Assembly (NCBI GenBank): GCA_964607865.1
Contig: CAZSLZ010000043.1
Coordinates: 1 to 20,918 of the forward strand
Origin: CAZSLZ01 sp964607865
Lineage (GTDB): Bacteria; Vulcanimicrobiota; JAJTBE01; CAZSLZ01
Direction of reading: 5' to 3'
DNA: 20,918 nucleotides
Below the pieces are notes generated by a model. That model was not told where the DNA came from. It did not search any database and was given only the letters and a program-made list of their open reading frames with translations. Below are positions 1 to 8,131 of this stretch, piece by piece. The stretch's first letter is position 1. Every line of letters starts with the position of its first letter. The position numbers and the translations under genes were made by a program.

Positions 1-241
1 CTTCAAAAAAATTCTTAAATTTTTGTTAACTGAAGCCTGTGTTGTTAAAAAATTGTAAATTAAATATGAAAAGTTTTTTATGCATATTCAATGATAAGCC
101 GGTTACAGGAAACTTCACCCTTGATAATGAAACATAAGTGTGGTTTGAAGCCTGGGCTGGACAGAAATAAACGGCGGCGAACAGAAGATTTTTTATTTTA
201 TTATTACAAGGGAATTTCAGGCAGATAAAAAACACACCATA

Positions 242-892
242 ATGGACAAAGAACTGAGAAATGTCAACCAGGAGCATCTTAAGATCTGGAACCATCATAA
301 GGAAAATAAACATAAATTTACAGAAAACCTGCATTTTGCCCTGGCATGCATGTTGGTTTTTATCGCTACAGCTTATTTTTATCGTGAACTTATTGCCAGT
401 TTATCCTTGCAGAAAATTCCATGGCAAAGCCCTGAGTTTTTCTTCACCCTTGCAACCCTGATAGTATTCCTGGTTTTTTTAATAATAACTGTCTATCACT
501 ATTCAAAAATGAAGAAAATCGAAACAGAATTAGAAAAAATTGATTCTGAAACAATGTTATTTCTAAAGCAACTGAACACACTTATTAAGTCGGGGAGTCC
601 CGATAAGGACGAAAATTGCATCGAATTGTTCTTTCCGCATAACCATGGCGGTATGAGACAGGCTTATGTCAGCTGGAAAGGGTTGTTTAAGGAGGAGCGG
701 GTTATCTTGTCAGATTTTCCCAGTGAAAGGATTCACATTTACAGGAAAAAGGGTTTTAAAATTGTTGATACAGATGAAAAAAAAGACTTTGGGTGTGTCT
801 GTGAAATAAAAATGGGAAAGATAAAGAAAGAGGGAGTAATTACCCTCGACAATGTTGAAAAATATAAAAAATGGAAAAACAATGGAGTTTAA
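242..892 (+). CDS. hypothetical protein with two transmembrane segments
   Basis: This 216-residue protein matches no family I recognise. A charged N-terminal stretch (residues 1-28) is followed by two hydrophobic helices, at about 30-48 and 66-84, separated by a short loop. A soluble lysine- and glutamate-rich C-terminal domain (about 88-216) contains two cysteines in a CVC motif near residue 185. The likely topology is both termini in the cytoplasm with the C-terminal domain cytosolic. The ATG at 242 has no convincing Shine-Dalgarno sequence at normal distance, so the start is provisional. The stop at 890-892 lies one base before the start of the decayed hydrolase at 894, so the two were probably co-transcribed. 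Function is unknown. Confidence 0.7.
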   Translation: MDKELRNVNQEHLKIWNHHKENKHKFTENLHFALACMLVFIATAYFYRELIASLSLQKIPWQSPEFFFTLATLIVFLVFLIITVYHYSKMKKIETELEKIDSETMLFLKQLNTLIKSGSPDKDENCIELFFPHNHGGMRQAYVSWKGLFKEERVILSDFPSERIHIYRKKGFKIVDTDEKKDFGCVCEIKMGKIKKEGVITLDNVEKYKKWKNNGV

Positions 893-893
893 A

Positions 894-1650
894 ATGATGA
901 AGAGAAGATTTATCTGCCTGATTTTACTCCTCTCAGGCATTCTGACAGGTTACGCTTTTGGGCGGGAATCTCCGAAACTGGCATCAACTTTTGAAAACGG
1001 ACAATTATTAAAGCAGGATAATATATATATTTTAAAATTGAAAGGCGATTATCTGCAGAGGGGCCGCCAATATGGAAAACTGTTGAATGCTCATGTGAAG
1101 AAGATGTATGAAATTGCAGTGGAAAAAGATCTTATAGAGGAAGGCATATATTCCCTGGAGCGTTTGAAGGAATTGACATTCAGGATTATATGGCCCGCAA
1201 CCCCATTGCCTGGCCTTATATTCTGAATCTAGCTGACAACCGTGAGGCTTTCTCTATTGAGACCATAACTTCCAAGGCGGTGTTCAGAGAGCCTTCATAC
1301 CCTGGCCTGCTGGTGGCTGTAAATCACTTTGTGGCATCTCACTGGAATATGGAACCGGAAAAAAACCGGCGACAGTTACTTGAGAAGAAGAAACTTACTG
1401 GAGTTTGCCAGCCAGCAGAGGGGTAAAATGGATATAGATAAAATAAAAGAAGTAACGACTGGGTTATGAAAACGGAGGCGCTTTTATGCGGGGGCGTACT
1501 CTTTATCAGTTTATATCCATTCCTGCATCCCGTAAAATATGGTTTCAGATACCCGGATACCAGGATTGGGTTCAACTGGATTTATCCGGAGGTTTTAAAG
1601 AAGGTATGAGAACCTTATTGAAAACTTCCAGTGAATATGAAGGATTATAA
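894..1650 (+). pseudogene. decayed C45-family (Ntn) acyltransferase/peptidase-like gene
   Basis: Frame 1 from the ATG at 894 gives a signal peptide (MMKRR, a hydrophobic stretch, then YAFG) and the segment LKGDYLQRGRQYGKLL, typical of the start of C45 acyl-transferase/phospholipase-B-like enzymes. Around 1160-1200 the reading shifts to a frame encoding DIQDYMARNPIAWPYILN and then SIETITSKAVFREPSYPGLL followed by VAVNHF, as in the later part of the family. Near 1380-1400 it shifts again to RRNLLEFASQQRGKMDIDKI. Near 1460 it shifts once more to ENGGAF, then TLYQFISIPASRKIWFQIPG, ending at the TAA at 1648-1650. The central section that should carry the nucleophilic Cys is missing. At least three frame changes plus an internal deletion make a functional product unlikely. 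Family assignment rests on motif layout, not a database search. Confidence 0.7.
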
Positions 1651-1699
1651 TTTTTTGGTGATAAAATTAAATAAATATAACTGCAATATAAAAATGATT

Positions 1700-1757
1700 T
1701 CCGGGTAATTCAAAAATACAGAATTAATAAGAATTGGCCCGGATATTTTTCCGGAGG
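1700..1757 (+). promoter_or_regulatory. possible alternative hairpins covering the ribosome binding site
   Basis: Three short segments can pair in two exclusive ways. A is TCCGGG (1700-1705), B is CCCGGA (1738-1743) and C is TCCGG (1750-1754), which runs into the GGAGG ribosome site at 1753-1757. A:B is extended by AATTC (1707-1711) pairing with GAATT (1731-1735). B:C makes a tight hairpin with a 6-base loop that would hide the ribosome site of the gene at 1763. This is visible pairing only; no ligand or known riboswitch class is recognised. Confidence 0.35.
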
Positions 1758-1762
1758 TTGCC

Positions 1763-3097
1763 TTGGCTGTTAACAGAAAAAGCAAATTAAGAGATTTTCC
1801 CAAAAAGTTTTCCGATACCTTTCTTGAAGTGGGAGGGCCTGACCCGCAGAAAGTAGCCTTTCGCTTTATCATTTCGGTTTTTATCTTCAGTATTCTGGTA
1901 TCCATATTATGGGAAAGGCTCAACAACTTTCCTGTTTTATGGACTGTAATGGTTATTTATTTGATAGTTTCAATTTTAGCAGTTGCAGAACCTGTGTTGA
2001 AATGCAGGGTTCGTTTCTTCAAGAAGGCAAAACTCATTCAGTTTATAAATGAACGTATGGTTTTTTATAACGAAGCCCATTTTAACCAGGCTGAACGAGT
2101 TTTATGGGAAACCAGCCTGTTTCAGGAAAAAACCGAAAAAGGCACAGTGGTGGAAGGAAGGCAGCTCTGGGCTGTAAGCCTGGTAATTAATGGCCAGCCG
2201 TTTCTGGTAATTGAATCTGAATCAGAAGAAGCTACGAGGAAGCTGGCAGAGGACATTGCCCGCATGGTGGGTATTCCCATGGAAAACCGTACCGGCCAGG
2301 CGGTGAAGGTTGAAACCATAGAAACCCTGGATATGCCTTTATTGGAAAAATTCAGAAAGGAAAAAGTGGCTCCCGGAATACCCGATGAGGTGGACATAGA
2401 GGAAGCTTTTGTCTATGAAGAAGTTGATAAAGGCTACAGAATATATCCCATTGTAAAAAAAGGCGGGTTCCTCACCAATGAATCTGTAATAATGAGCTTC
2501 ATCAGTATTCCGCTGGCAATAACTGTAATAGTATTTGCCATCATGTATTCGGGCAACCCTTTTGAGCTTTGGTCTTTCAATATACTCTCGGCAATAACAG
2601 CCCTGGCAATTATTGGTACTTTTTTACTGCTTCTGAAGGATACAACTTACAAGGAAGAGTTGTTGATTGAACCCGGGCATTTAAAAGTGCAGCAGAAAAC
2701 AATTTTTGGAAAAACCGGAGGCCGTTTTCCCGTAGATGAGTTGGAAATGGTTCGCATAGATATGACCAGCAACCCCCACATTTCTCTGGATACAGATAAA
2801 AAACTCCATTATTTTGGTTTTTCTGTAACCCCCAGAAAATTGCCGGTTCTGGCAAGGCTCATCGAAGCATTAATTTGGAAAACCAATAGGAATGGAGCTG
2901 AAAATGATCTGAAATTGCAATCTACGGAAATCGTAGAAAAAATTAAAACTCAACTTGTAGAAGAAGAAGGTAAAGTCGTTTTGGAAGAAACCAGGGTTTT
3001 GATTGAAGAACTGGACAAGAATAAACTTCAAAGCAGCGATAATTCTTCCGAAGCAGAAACAAAAACCGATGATAACAAACAAAAGGAACAGTCATAA
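1763..3097 (+). CDS. hypothetical four-transmembrane protein
   Basis: This 444-residue membrane protein belongs to no family I can name. Hydrophobic segments lie at about residues 33-50, 58-77, 241-263 and 271-291, as two hairpins separated by a soluble domain of about 160 residues (80-238). After the last helix comes a compact domain (about 295-370) with alternating beta-like strands, reminiscent of small PH-like membrane-protein domains, though I cannot confirm this. The C-terminal tail (about 375-444) is charged, probably coiled-coil, and ends in a Ser/Glu/Lys/Gln-rich disordered stretch. The start is taken as TTG 1763 because GGAGG (1753-1757) sits five bases upstream. Possible RNA hairpins overlap this ribosome site. 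Confidence 0.8.
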   Translation: MAVNRKSKLRDFPKKFSDTFLEVGGPDPQKVAFRFIISVFIFSILVSILWERLNNFPVLWTVMVIYLIVSILAVAEPVLKCRVRFFKKAKLIQFINERMVFYNEAHFNQAERVLWETSLFQEKTEKGTVVEGRQLWAVSLVINGQPFLVIESESEEATRKLAEDIARMVGIPMENRTGQAVKVETIETLDMPLLEKFRKEKVAPGIPDEVDIEEAFVYEEVDKGYRIYPIVKKGGFLTNESVIMSFISIPLAITVIVFAIMYSGNPFELWSFNILSAITALAIIGTFLLLLKDTTYKEELLIEPGHLKVQQKTIFGKTGGRFPVDELEMVRIDMTSNPHISLDTDKKLHYFGFSVTPRKLPVLARLIEALIWKTNRNGAENDLKLQSTEIVEKIKTQLVEEEGKVVLEETRVLIEELDKNKLQSSDNSSEAETKTDDNKQKEQS

Positions 3098-3105
3098 CCT
3101 TCAAT

Positions 3106-3164
3106 ATGTTAACAAATTTGTTACAATTGCCAATCTTTACACATGGGTGTTATGATGTTAGAAT
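3106..3164 (+). promoter_or_regulatory. promoter with phased upstream repeats for the gene at 3222
   Basis: TTTACA (3136-3141), a 17-base spacer and TAGAAT (3159-3164) form a good sigma-70-type promoter. Upstream, ATGTTAACA (3106-3114) and TTTGTTACA (3117-3125) are direct repeats 11 bases apart, the spacing used by winged-helix response regulators of the OmpR/PhoB type. Nearly the same arrangement precedes the subtilase gene at 8132. Downstream of the -10, AATAATGTTAAGAAAT also resembles the subtilase leader. Confidence 0.6.
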
Positions 3165-3221
3165 AATGTTAAGAAATATGTGAAATTGGAGATATAGTAT
3201 TTCCAAAGGAGGAATTACTTT

Positions 3222-3860
3222 ATGAATACAATCGGACCCGGTGGAATGAATATGACCCAGTTTGCCAAACGCGCCATGCGGGTGGCCGCCCAGCAGGCGG
3301 GAACGGTAAAGGACAAAAAGGAGACGGGCAAAACCGACGACACCAAGGATTTGCAGGATTCCATCTCATTATCTGACAAGGCTCAACTCGAAAAAGCCCA
3401 GAGCAAACTGGCTCAGGGTTCAGCTGATGCTTCCCAGTTAGCCAAGAAGGAAAAACAGAAAGACAAGGGCGATGCCGGCAAGGTATCCATGTTCGGCGGC
3501 GAGGATGAAGCTTACACTAAAAAACAGGCTGAGGGTGCCGGAGCGAAAGACAGCCAGCCCAAAACAGAGATGGAAGAAGTTTCCCCCAAAGACAACGCCC
3601 GGATTCAGAAAGCTTTGAACCGGAGTCCCGAAGAGATTATGGGTGATATACCCGAGAATTTTGCTACAGCAGCCAGGAAAATTGTTCAGGGCAAGATTCA
3701 GAAAAATCAGCCCAACCAGGAATTGAGCCAGTTGAAGGAAGTACCCGAAACTGCGGATATGGCTTTCGACCTGGCAAAACCCGTTGACATTATGCCTATC
3801 CATGACACCAGAAATGACCCGATTCCAATGAAAATGGAAGGCGCCAACGTCAGCGTTTAA
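3222..3860 (+). CDS. charged, probably disordered protein with FlgM-like N-terminal layout
   Basis: This 212-residue protein is very rich in Lys, Asp, Glu, Gln and Ala, with no membrane segment or signal peptide, and is probably largely disordered. It begins with a Gly/Met-rich stretch (IGPGG at 4-8) and has DSISLSDKAQLEKAQ from residue 46. This resembles the D-x-V-x-LS-x-x-A pattern of the anti-sigma factor FlgM, but the rest does not fit FlgM, so the likeness may be superficial. The subtilase at 8132 has the same layout (IxP, then DSVSL). The C-terminal half contains NRSPEEIMGDIPENFATAAR, possibly a short folded helix pair. The start is well supported by AAAGGAGG at 3207-3214. The gene is monocistronic: its own promoter upstream, a strong terminator downstream. 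No function can be assigned. Confidence 0.8.
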   Translation: MNTIGPGGMNMTQFAKRAMRVAAQQAGTVKDKKETGKTDDTKDLQDSISLSDKAQLEKAQSKLAQGSADASQLAKKEKQKDKGDAGKVSMFGGEDEAYTKKQAEGAGAKDSQPKTEMEEVSPKDNARIQKALNRSPEEIMGDIPENFATAARKIVQGKIQKNQPNQELSQLKEVPETADMAFDLAKPVDIMPIHDTRNDPIPMKMEGANVSV

Positions 3861-3880
3861 TTTGCAAATACTGTAAAACC

Positions 3881-3907
3881 AGGGAGGCGGTAGCCTCCTT
3901 TTTATTT
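3881..3907 (+). terminator. Rho-independent terminator
   Basis: AGGGAGGC (3881-3888) pairs with GCCTCCTT (3893-3900) around a GGTA loop and runs into TTTTTATTTATTT. It lies 20 bases after the stop of the 3222-3860 gene. Confidence 0.85.
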
Positions 3908-3957
3908 ATTTCCAAACTTCTTGAAGGATTTCGCTTAAATTAAAAAAAACTATAGTT

Positions 3958-5655
3958 ATGAAAATAGGAATATTTACAAACGCATACAAACCCATGATAT
4001 CAGGCGTGGTCAACTCTATTGAATTGATCAGAAAAGGCCTGAAAAAACTGGGGCACAATGTCTATATTTTTGCCCCCCGCTTTCAAGACTACAAGGATAA
4101 GGAAATCGGCATTTTCAGATTTATGTCGGTGAACCTTACCTCCATGATACAATATCCTCTTGCCATCCCTTATTCTCCCAGAATTTCCAGCATAATCGAC
4201 CGGGTTAACCTGGATATCGTTCATTCTCATCACCCCTTCCTACTGGGCGAACTGGGAGCTAACGTGGCAGAAAAACATGACATTCCCCTGGTTTTTACCT
4301 GGCATACCCAGTATGAGCAATACTCTCATTATGTACCCCTGCCCCAGAACCTGGTAAAGACCCTCACCAGGGCAAGTGTTACAAAATATGTAGAAAAATG
4401 CGATCAGGTGATCTGCCCGTCCCCAACAATTCTGGCGGAAATCAACAAGTACGGGTTTGAAACACCGGTTCAACTTCTTCCTAACGCCATCGACCTGAAT
4501 CAATTCAAAAATGTCAGCCCCAAGTCTGTTCAAGAAAAATATGGCATTAAAAAAGATGAAAAATTATTGCTTTATGTGGGCAGGCTGGGACAGGAAAAAA
4601 ACCTCATGTTTATGCTGCAGGCATTTAAAAATGCAGTGGAGGAAGCCCCCGATACGAAACTTATGATTGTGGGACAGGGATCCGAGCTGGAAAACCTCCG
4701 ATACTCAGCAAAACAAATGGGGCTGGCCGATAAAGTAATATTACCCGGCCCGGTGGAATATTCCGAAATACCAGCTTATTACGCAGCCGGTTATGCCTTT
4801 GTTATGACTTCAACCACCGAAGTAAAACCATTAGCCCTGCTGGAAGCCATGGCTTCAGGTTTACCTGTGGTAGCAGTGGCGGCAGCAGGTTCGTCTGATA
4901 CTGTTAACGATGGTTATGACGGGATTCTTACGGGGCTGGACAGAGATAGATATTCTGAAGCTCTCATAAGAATTCTTAAAAATAAGGAATTACGAGATAG
5001 TTATTCTGACAACGCTTCAAAGACAGCTGAGCAGTATTCCATAGAAGCTACCAGCAAGAAACTGGAAAGGCTGTATATTGATCTTGCCAACAAGGATAGA
5101 ACCAGAAAGAAAGTATTTACCGGCGCCCTTTTAAAAGAAGGCAAAATTCAGGTTTACACCGGCGACGGCAAGGGAAAAACCACTGCTGCCCTGGGGTTGG
5201 CGCTGCGTGCCAGTGGCGCCAATATGAAGGTTCTTATTATCCAGTTTATGAAGGGGAACACTGAATACAGCGAAATTGAGGCAATAACTCACATTCCCAA
5301 TATAGATATGATTCAATTCGGAACCGAAGATTTTGTTTTCAAGGGAAAAGAGAAAAAGATTGACTACCTGGAAGCTGAGGAAGGGCTGAAACGCGCTTAT
5401 AAGGCCTATGGAGATCTTGACCTGTCACTGTTGATTCTGGACGAAATCAACTGCGCTATGGATTTCAACCTGTTAAAAGTTGACGATGTCCTGGAGTTTC
5501 TTGACAAAAAACCTTCAAACCTGGAAGTTATTCTTACAGGAAGAAACGCTCCGGAAAAAATCATTGAACGGGCAGATCTGGTAACCCGGATGGAAGAAGT
5601 AAAGCATTATTACAACACGGTAAAACAGGAAGCCCGAAAAGGTATTGAATATTAA
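3958..5655 (+). CDS. glycosyltransferase family 4 fused to CobA/CobO corrinoid adenosyltransferase
   Basis: One uninterrupted 565-residue frame holds two enzymes. Residues 1 to about 380 form a GT-B glycosyltransferase of family 4: MKIGIFTNAYKPMISGVVNS at the N-terminus, HSHHPF in the acceptor domain, LLYVGRLGQEKN opening the donor domain, and the retaining-enzyme E-x7-E pair at E288/E296. Closest relatives are probably diacylglycerol- or phosphatidylinositol-type glycosyltransferases. Residues about 392-565 form a complete ATP:cob(I)alamin adenosyltransferase: P-loop GDGKGKT at 402-408, VLIIQFMKG, the Walker-B-like LILDEIN at 492-498, VILTGRNAPE, and a C-terminal ARKGIEY close to the family ending. 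Such enzymes usually stand alone at about 170-200 residues. No internal ribosome site or start was seen at the junction. sucC follows after 11 bases. The fusion is clear; why the two are joined is unknown. Confidence 0.9.
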   Translation: MKIGIFTNAYKPMISGVVNSIELIRKGLKKLGHNVYIFAPRFQDYKDKEIGIFRFMSVNLTSMIQYPLAIPYSPRISSIIDRVNLDIVHSHHPFLLGELGANVAEKHDIPLVFTWHTQYEQYSHYVPLPQNLVKTLTRASVTKYVEKCDQVICPSPTILAEINKYGFETPVQLLPNAIDLNQFKNVSPKSVQEKYGIKKDEKLLLYVGRLGQEKNLMFMLQAFKNAVEEAPDTKLMIVGQGSELENLRYSAKQMGLADKVILPGPVEYSEIPAYYAAGYAFVMTSTTEVKPLALLEAMASGLPVVAVAAAGSSDTVNDGYDGILTGLDRDRYSEALIRILKNKELRDSYSDNASKTAEQYSIEATSKKLERLYIDLANKDRTRKKVFTGALLKEGKIQVYTGDGKGKTTAALGLALRASGANMKVLIIQFMKGNTEYSEIEAITHIPNIDMIQFGTEDFVFKGKEKKIDYLEAEEGLKRAYKAYGDLDLSLLILDEINCAMDFNLLKVDDVLEFLDKKPSNLEVILTGRNAPEKIIERADLVTRMEEVKHYYNTVKQEARKGIEY

Positions 5656-5666
5656 GGAGATTCATC

Positions 5667-6797
5667 TTGAAAATCCATGAATACCAGGCAAAAGAATTGT
5701 TGGTTTTGGAAAAAATTCCCGTTCCTCAAAGTTTTCTGGCAAGTTCAATTGAGGAAATAAAAAAAAGCGCCATGCAAATAAATTCCCCGGTAGTGATAAA
5801 AGCTCAGGTTCATACCGGTGGCAGGGGTAAGGCAGGCGGGGTGAAACTGGCAGAAAACCCTGGCATGGCAGGTGAAATTGGAAAAAATATTCTGGGTATG
5901 AATATTAAAGGGCTTATTGTTGAAAAAGCACTGGTTGAAAAGGCCCTGAAAATAAATAAGGAATTCTACCTGGGAATAACATTAGACAGAAGCCAGGGAA
6001 AAAACACAGTGATTTTTTCTCCTGCAGGTGGAATGGAAATTGAAGAAACCGCCCACACCCATCCCGAAATGATTTTCAGAGAAGATATTAATCCTGATAT
6101 GGGGTTACTGGAATATCAGAAAAGAAGGCTTGCATATAGCGTTCCTTTAACTAAATCCGCCAGAAAATCATTCATTGAAATTTTATCCCGGCTTTATTAT
6201 TTATATATTAAATACGATTGCACACTGGCTGAAATCAACCCTCTGGTATTGCAGAAAGATGATACTTTTATTGCTGCCGATGCAAAAATCAACCTGGACG
6301 ACAATGCCATTGGACGACAACCAGAATTAAAAAAATATGAAGAAATTGTGGCAGATGATCCCATAGAAAAAGAAGCCAGGCATCGGAAAATTGCATATGT
6401 CCGACTTTCAGGAGATATAGGTATTATTGGAAACGGTGCGGGGCTGGTAATGGCTACATTGGATATGGTCGCCAGAGCTGGTGGAAGGCCTGCAAATTTT
6501 CTAGACATCGGCGGCGGCGCCGGAGCTGATGTTGTATCGAAATCTCTTGACCTTGTTTTGATGGATAAGAATATAAAAGGCATTTTTATAAACATTTTCG
6601 GCGGCATTACCCGGTGTGACCAGGTAGCCCTGGGTATAATCAAAGCTGTGGCTGATTTAAAAATTGATAAGCCCCTGGTGATAAGATTAAAAGGAACCAA
6701 TGAAGAAGAAGGTACGGAAATTTTAAGAAAGAATAAGTTTTCTACTGTCTGCACCATGCTGGAAGGCGCTGAGGAAATTGTGAGATTAACTGCATAG
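5667..6797 (+). CDS. sucC: succinate-CoA ligase (ADP-forming), beta subunit
   Basis: The beta subunit of succinyl-CoA synthetase carries the ATP-grasp domain and, with the alpha subunit SucD, interconverts succinyl-CoA and succinate with ATP synthesis. Family landmarks are all present: MKIHEYQAKELL at the start, GGRGKAGG at 51-58 in the nucleotide domain, EINP at 189-192, DAKINLDDNA, FLDIGGGAGAD, and FGGITRCD at about 311-318. Length 376 is slightly below the usual 385-400. The TTG start at 5667 is favoured by AAGGAGA (5654-5660) and by the family N-terminus. It follows the GT4-CobO gene by 11 bases, probably in one transcript. sucD does not follow, which is unusual; the partner must lie elsewhere or be a different alpha subunit. 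Confidence 0.93.
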   Translation: MKIHEYQAKELLVLEKIPVPQSFLASSIEEIKKSAMQINSPVVIKAQVHTGGRGKAGGVKLAENPGMAGEIGKNILGMNIKGLIVEKALVEKALKINKEFYLGITLDRSQGKNTVIFSPAGGMEIEETAHTHPEMIFREDINPDMGLLEYQKRRLAYSVPLTKSARKSFIEILSRLYYLYIKYDCTLAEINPLVLQKDDTFIAADAKINLDDNAIGRQPELKKYEEIVADDPIEKEARHRKIAYVRLSGDIGIIGNGAGLVMATLDMVARAGGRPANFLDIGGGAGADVVSKSLDLVLMDKNIKGIFINIFGGITRCDQVALGIIKAVADLKIDKPLVIRLKGTNEEEGTEILRKNKFSTVCTMLEGAEEIVRLTA

Positions 6798-7155
6798 CTT
6801 CCTCGGTTGGGGGAGTAGAGGGAAACCTTGTCAAATAGAGATTTCCCTTGTTCATTTACACTTTTGGCGTAGATCTCCCTGTGTCGATTAACACTTCCTC
6901 TTGATGACAAACTTCGGGATTTTAAAAACTGCTTACCTTGTCTTCGTCAGCGCACATAACATTTACGGGGAAAACCAACTTTAATGCGAAGAACATGTTT
7001 ACTGTTTTCCCAAAACGATTCACCATTCCTGATGAAGAATTTCCAATCATTATATGTAGTAACATAAAATCTGATTCAGTTTCTGTTTGATTTGAAAAGG
7101 ATTATTTCATTTAAATTCTAATAATGAGGTAAAACGGTTTTGGGGAGAAAAAGCG
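6798..7155. other. intergenic region, 358 bases
   Basis: No convincing gene and no trace of sucD was seen. A weak stem (CTTCCTC with GGGGGAG, about 6798-6814) lacks a T-run. GGGAAA (6820-6825) could pair with TTTCCC further on. CATTATATGTAGTA at 7048-7061 matches 13 of 14 bases of a palindrome-like site before the deoxynucleoside kinase gene. GGGGAG (7142-7147) is the ribosome site of the hydrolase at 7156. Confidence 0.5.
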
Positions 7156-7995
7156 ATGTTAAGAAAAATTCTGGTTATATCATTCATATCTTTACTTATA
7201 TTTTCTGAAGGTTTTTGTGAAAACAACCATTTTCCCTCGTTATTGACCAATGATAGGGCTCAGAAAGAAGATAAAAAGGAAGAAATATTCAGGAAAGAAG
7301 TGGATTCTGAAACTATCTGCCAGCCTGTGAACTATTCAGTTGGCAACCAACAGGTTACAGGCTTATTGGTTTACCCCAACAAGCCAGGAATTACAAACTT
7401 TCCCGGAATTCTCTTCTTACAGCCTTCCGAAGAAAACGTCCTGGCCAATAAGAATCATTTGAAAGAACTGGCAAAAAAAGGTTATGCGGTTTTTTGCGGG
7501 CCATGGAAAGACCATGTAGATTCAGTAGAAGCTTTTGACCAACTTTACAGACACCCCAGGACAGACCCCACAGCTGTTGGGATTATGGGTATTCATGACG
7601 GAGGTACCGAGGCGATTTTTCTGGCAATAAAAAAACGCAGAGAAGTCAAGGTTTTAATCACTATGGCGGGGCGCCCTCCTTATGACTTACCCGGAGGGGA
7701 CCCTGCTTCACTTATCTGGGCATATACCCTGGTCATGCATGGCGAAAACGATCTCATCCTGCCACCCAGCGTCTCCCAGTTTTTCTATTATAACTTGCTC
7801 GATAAGGAACGTGTCGCCCAGTATGTTTCCATACCGTTCGCCGAGCATTACTATAACGAGGCGGACTGGCAGAAAATAACAGAAGAAGCTGACAGGTTTC
7901 TGAAGCAATATATACGTTATCAGCCAGATGAAGAAGAAATAAAAAGTTTCAGGGATGAGCGGGCAGCTCCCCCAAAACCTATTATTTACAAATAA
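7156..7995 (+). CDS. secreted dienelactone-hydrolase-like alpha/beta hydrolase, nucleophile replaced
   Basis: This 279-residue protein starts with a signal peptide (MLRK, then hydrophobic, ending near GFCE at 19-22), so it is probably exported. The fold is alpha/beta hydrolase: VTGLLVYPNKPG, then FPGILFLQP, the elbow VGIMGIHDGG (about 141-150), the acid region MHGENDLILP with D199, and AEHYYNE with H231. In dienelactone-hydrolase-like enzymes the elbow is G-x-[SC]-x-GG, but here His147 stands at the nucleophile position (G145-I-H147-D-G-G150). The Asp and His of the triad remain. The protein may be catalytically dead, bind a ligand, or use unusual chemistry. The start is supported by GGGGAG eight bases upstream of ATG. 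It appears monocistronic; codon use looks normal and the frame is intact. Confidence 0.75.
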   Translation: MLRKILVISFISLLIFSEGFCENNHFPSLLTNDRAQKEDKKEEIFRKEVDSETICQPVNYSVGNQQVTGLLVYPNKPGITNFPGILFLQPSEENVLANKNHLKELAKKGYAVFCGPWKDHVDSVEAFDQLYRHPRTDPTAVGIMGIHDGGTEAIFLAIKKRREVKVLITMAGRPPYDLPGGDPASLIWAYTLVMHGENDLILPPSVSQFFYYNLLDKERVAQYVSIPFAEHYYNEADWQKITEEADRFLKQYIRYQPDEEEIKSFRDERAAPPKPIIYK

Positions 7996-8034
7996 CAGAT
8001 TATAATATATTTTGCATATTAATAAACCATGAAT

Positions 8035-8091
8035 TTGTTAACATTTTTGTAACATTTTTAACTTTTCAGAAACTAGATTTAATGGTAAAAT
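8035..8091 (+). promoter_or_regulatory. promoter with phased upstream repeats for the subtilase
   Basis: TTGTTAACA (8035-8043) and TTTGTAACA (8046-8054) are direct repeats 11 bases apart, and a weaker third unit (TTTAAC) continues the phase. The likely -10 is TAAAAT (8086-8091), with only a weak -35 (TTTTCA) 17 bases before it, as expected for an activated promoter. GTTAACA lies 49 bases before the -10; in the matching promoter at 3106-3164 the distance is 51. Confidence 0.55.
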
Positions 8092-8131
8092 AATATGAAG
8101 AAATTGTAAAATAAACTTAGGAGGATTATAA

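Noticed and set aside
6197..6910. Minus-strand open frame of 237 codons overlapping sucC
   Set aside because: It mostly mirrors the intact sucC gene and has no recognisable domain.
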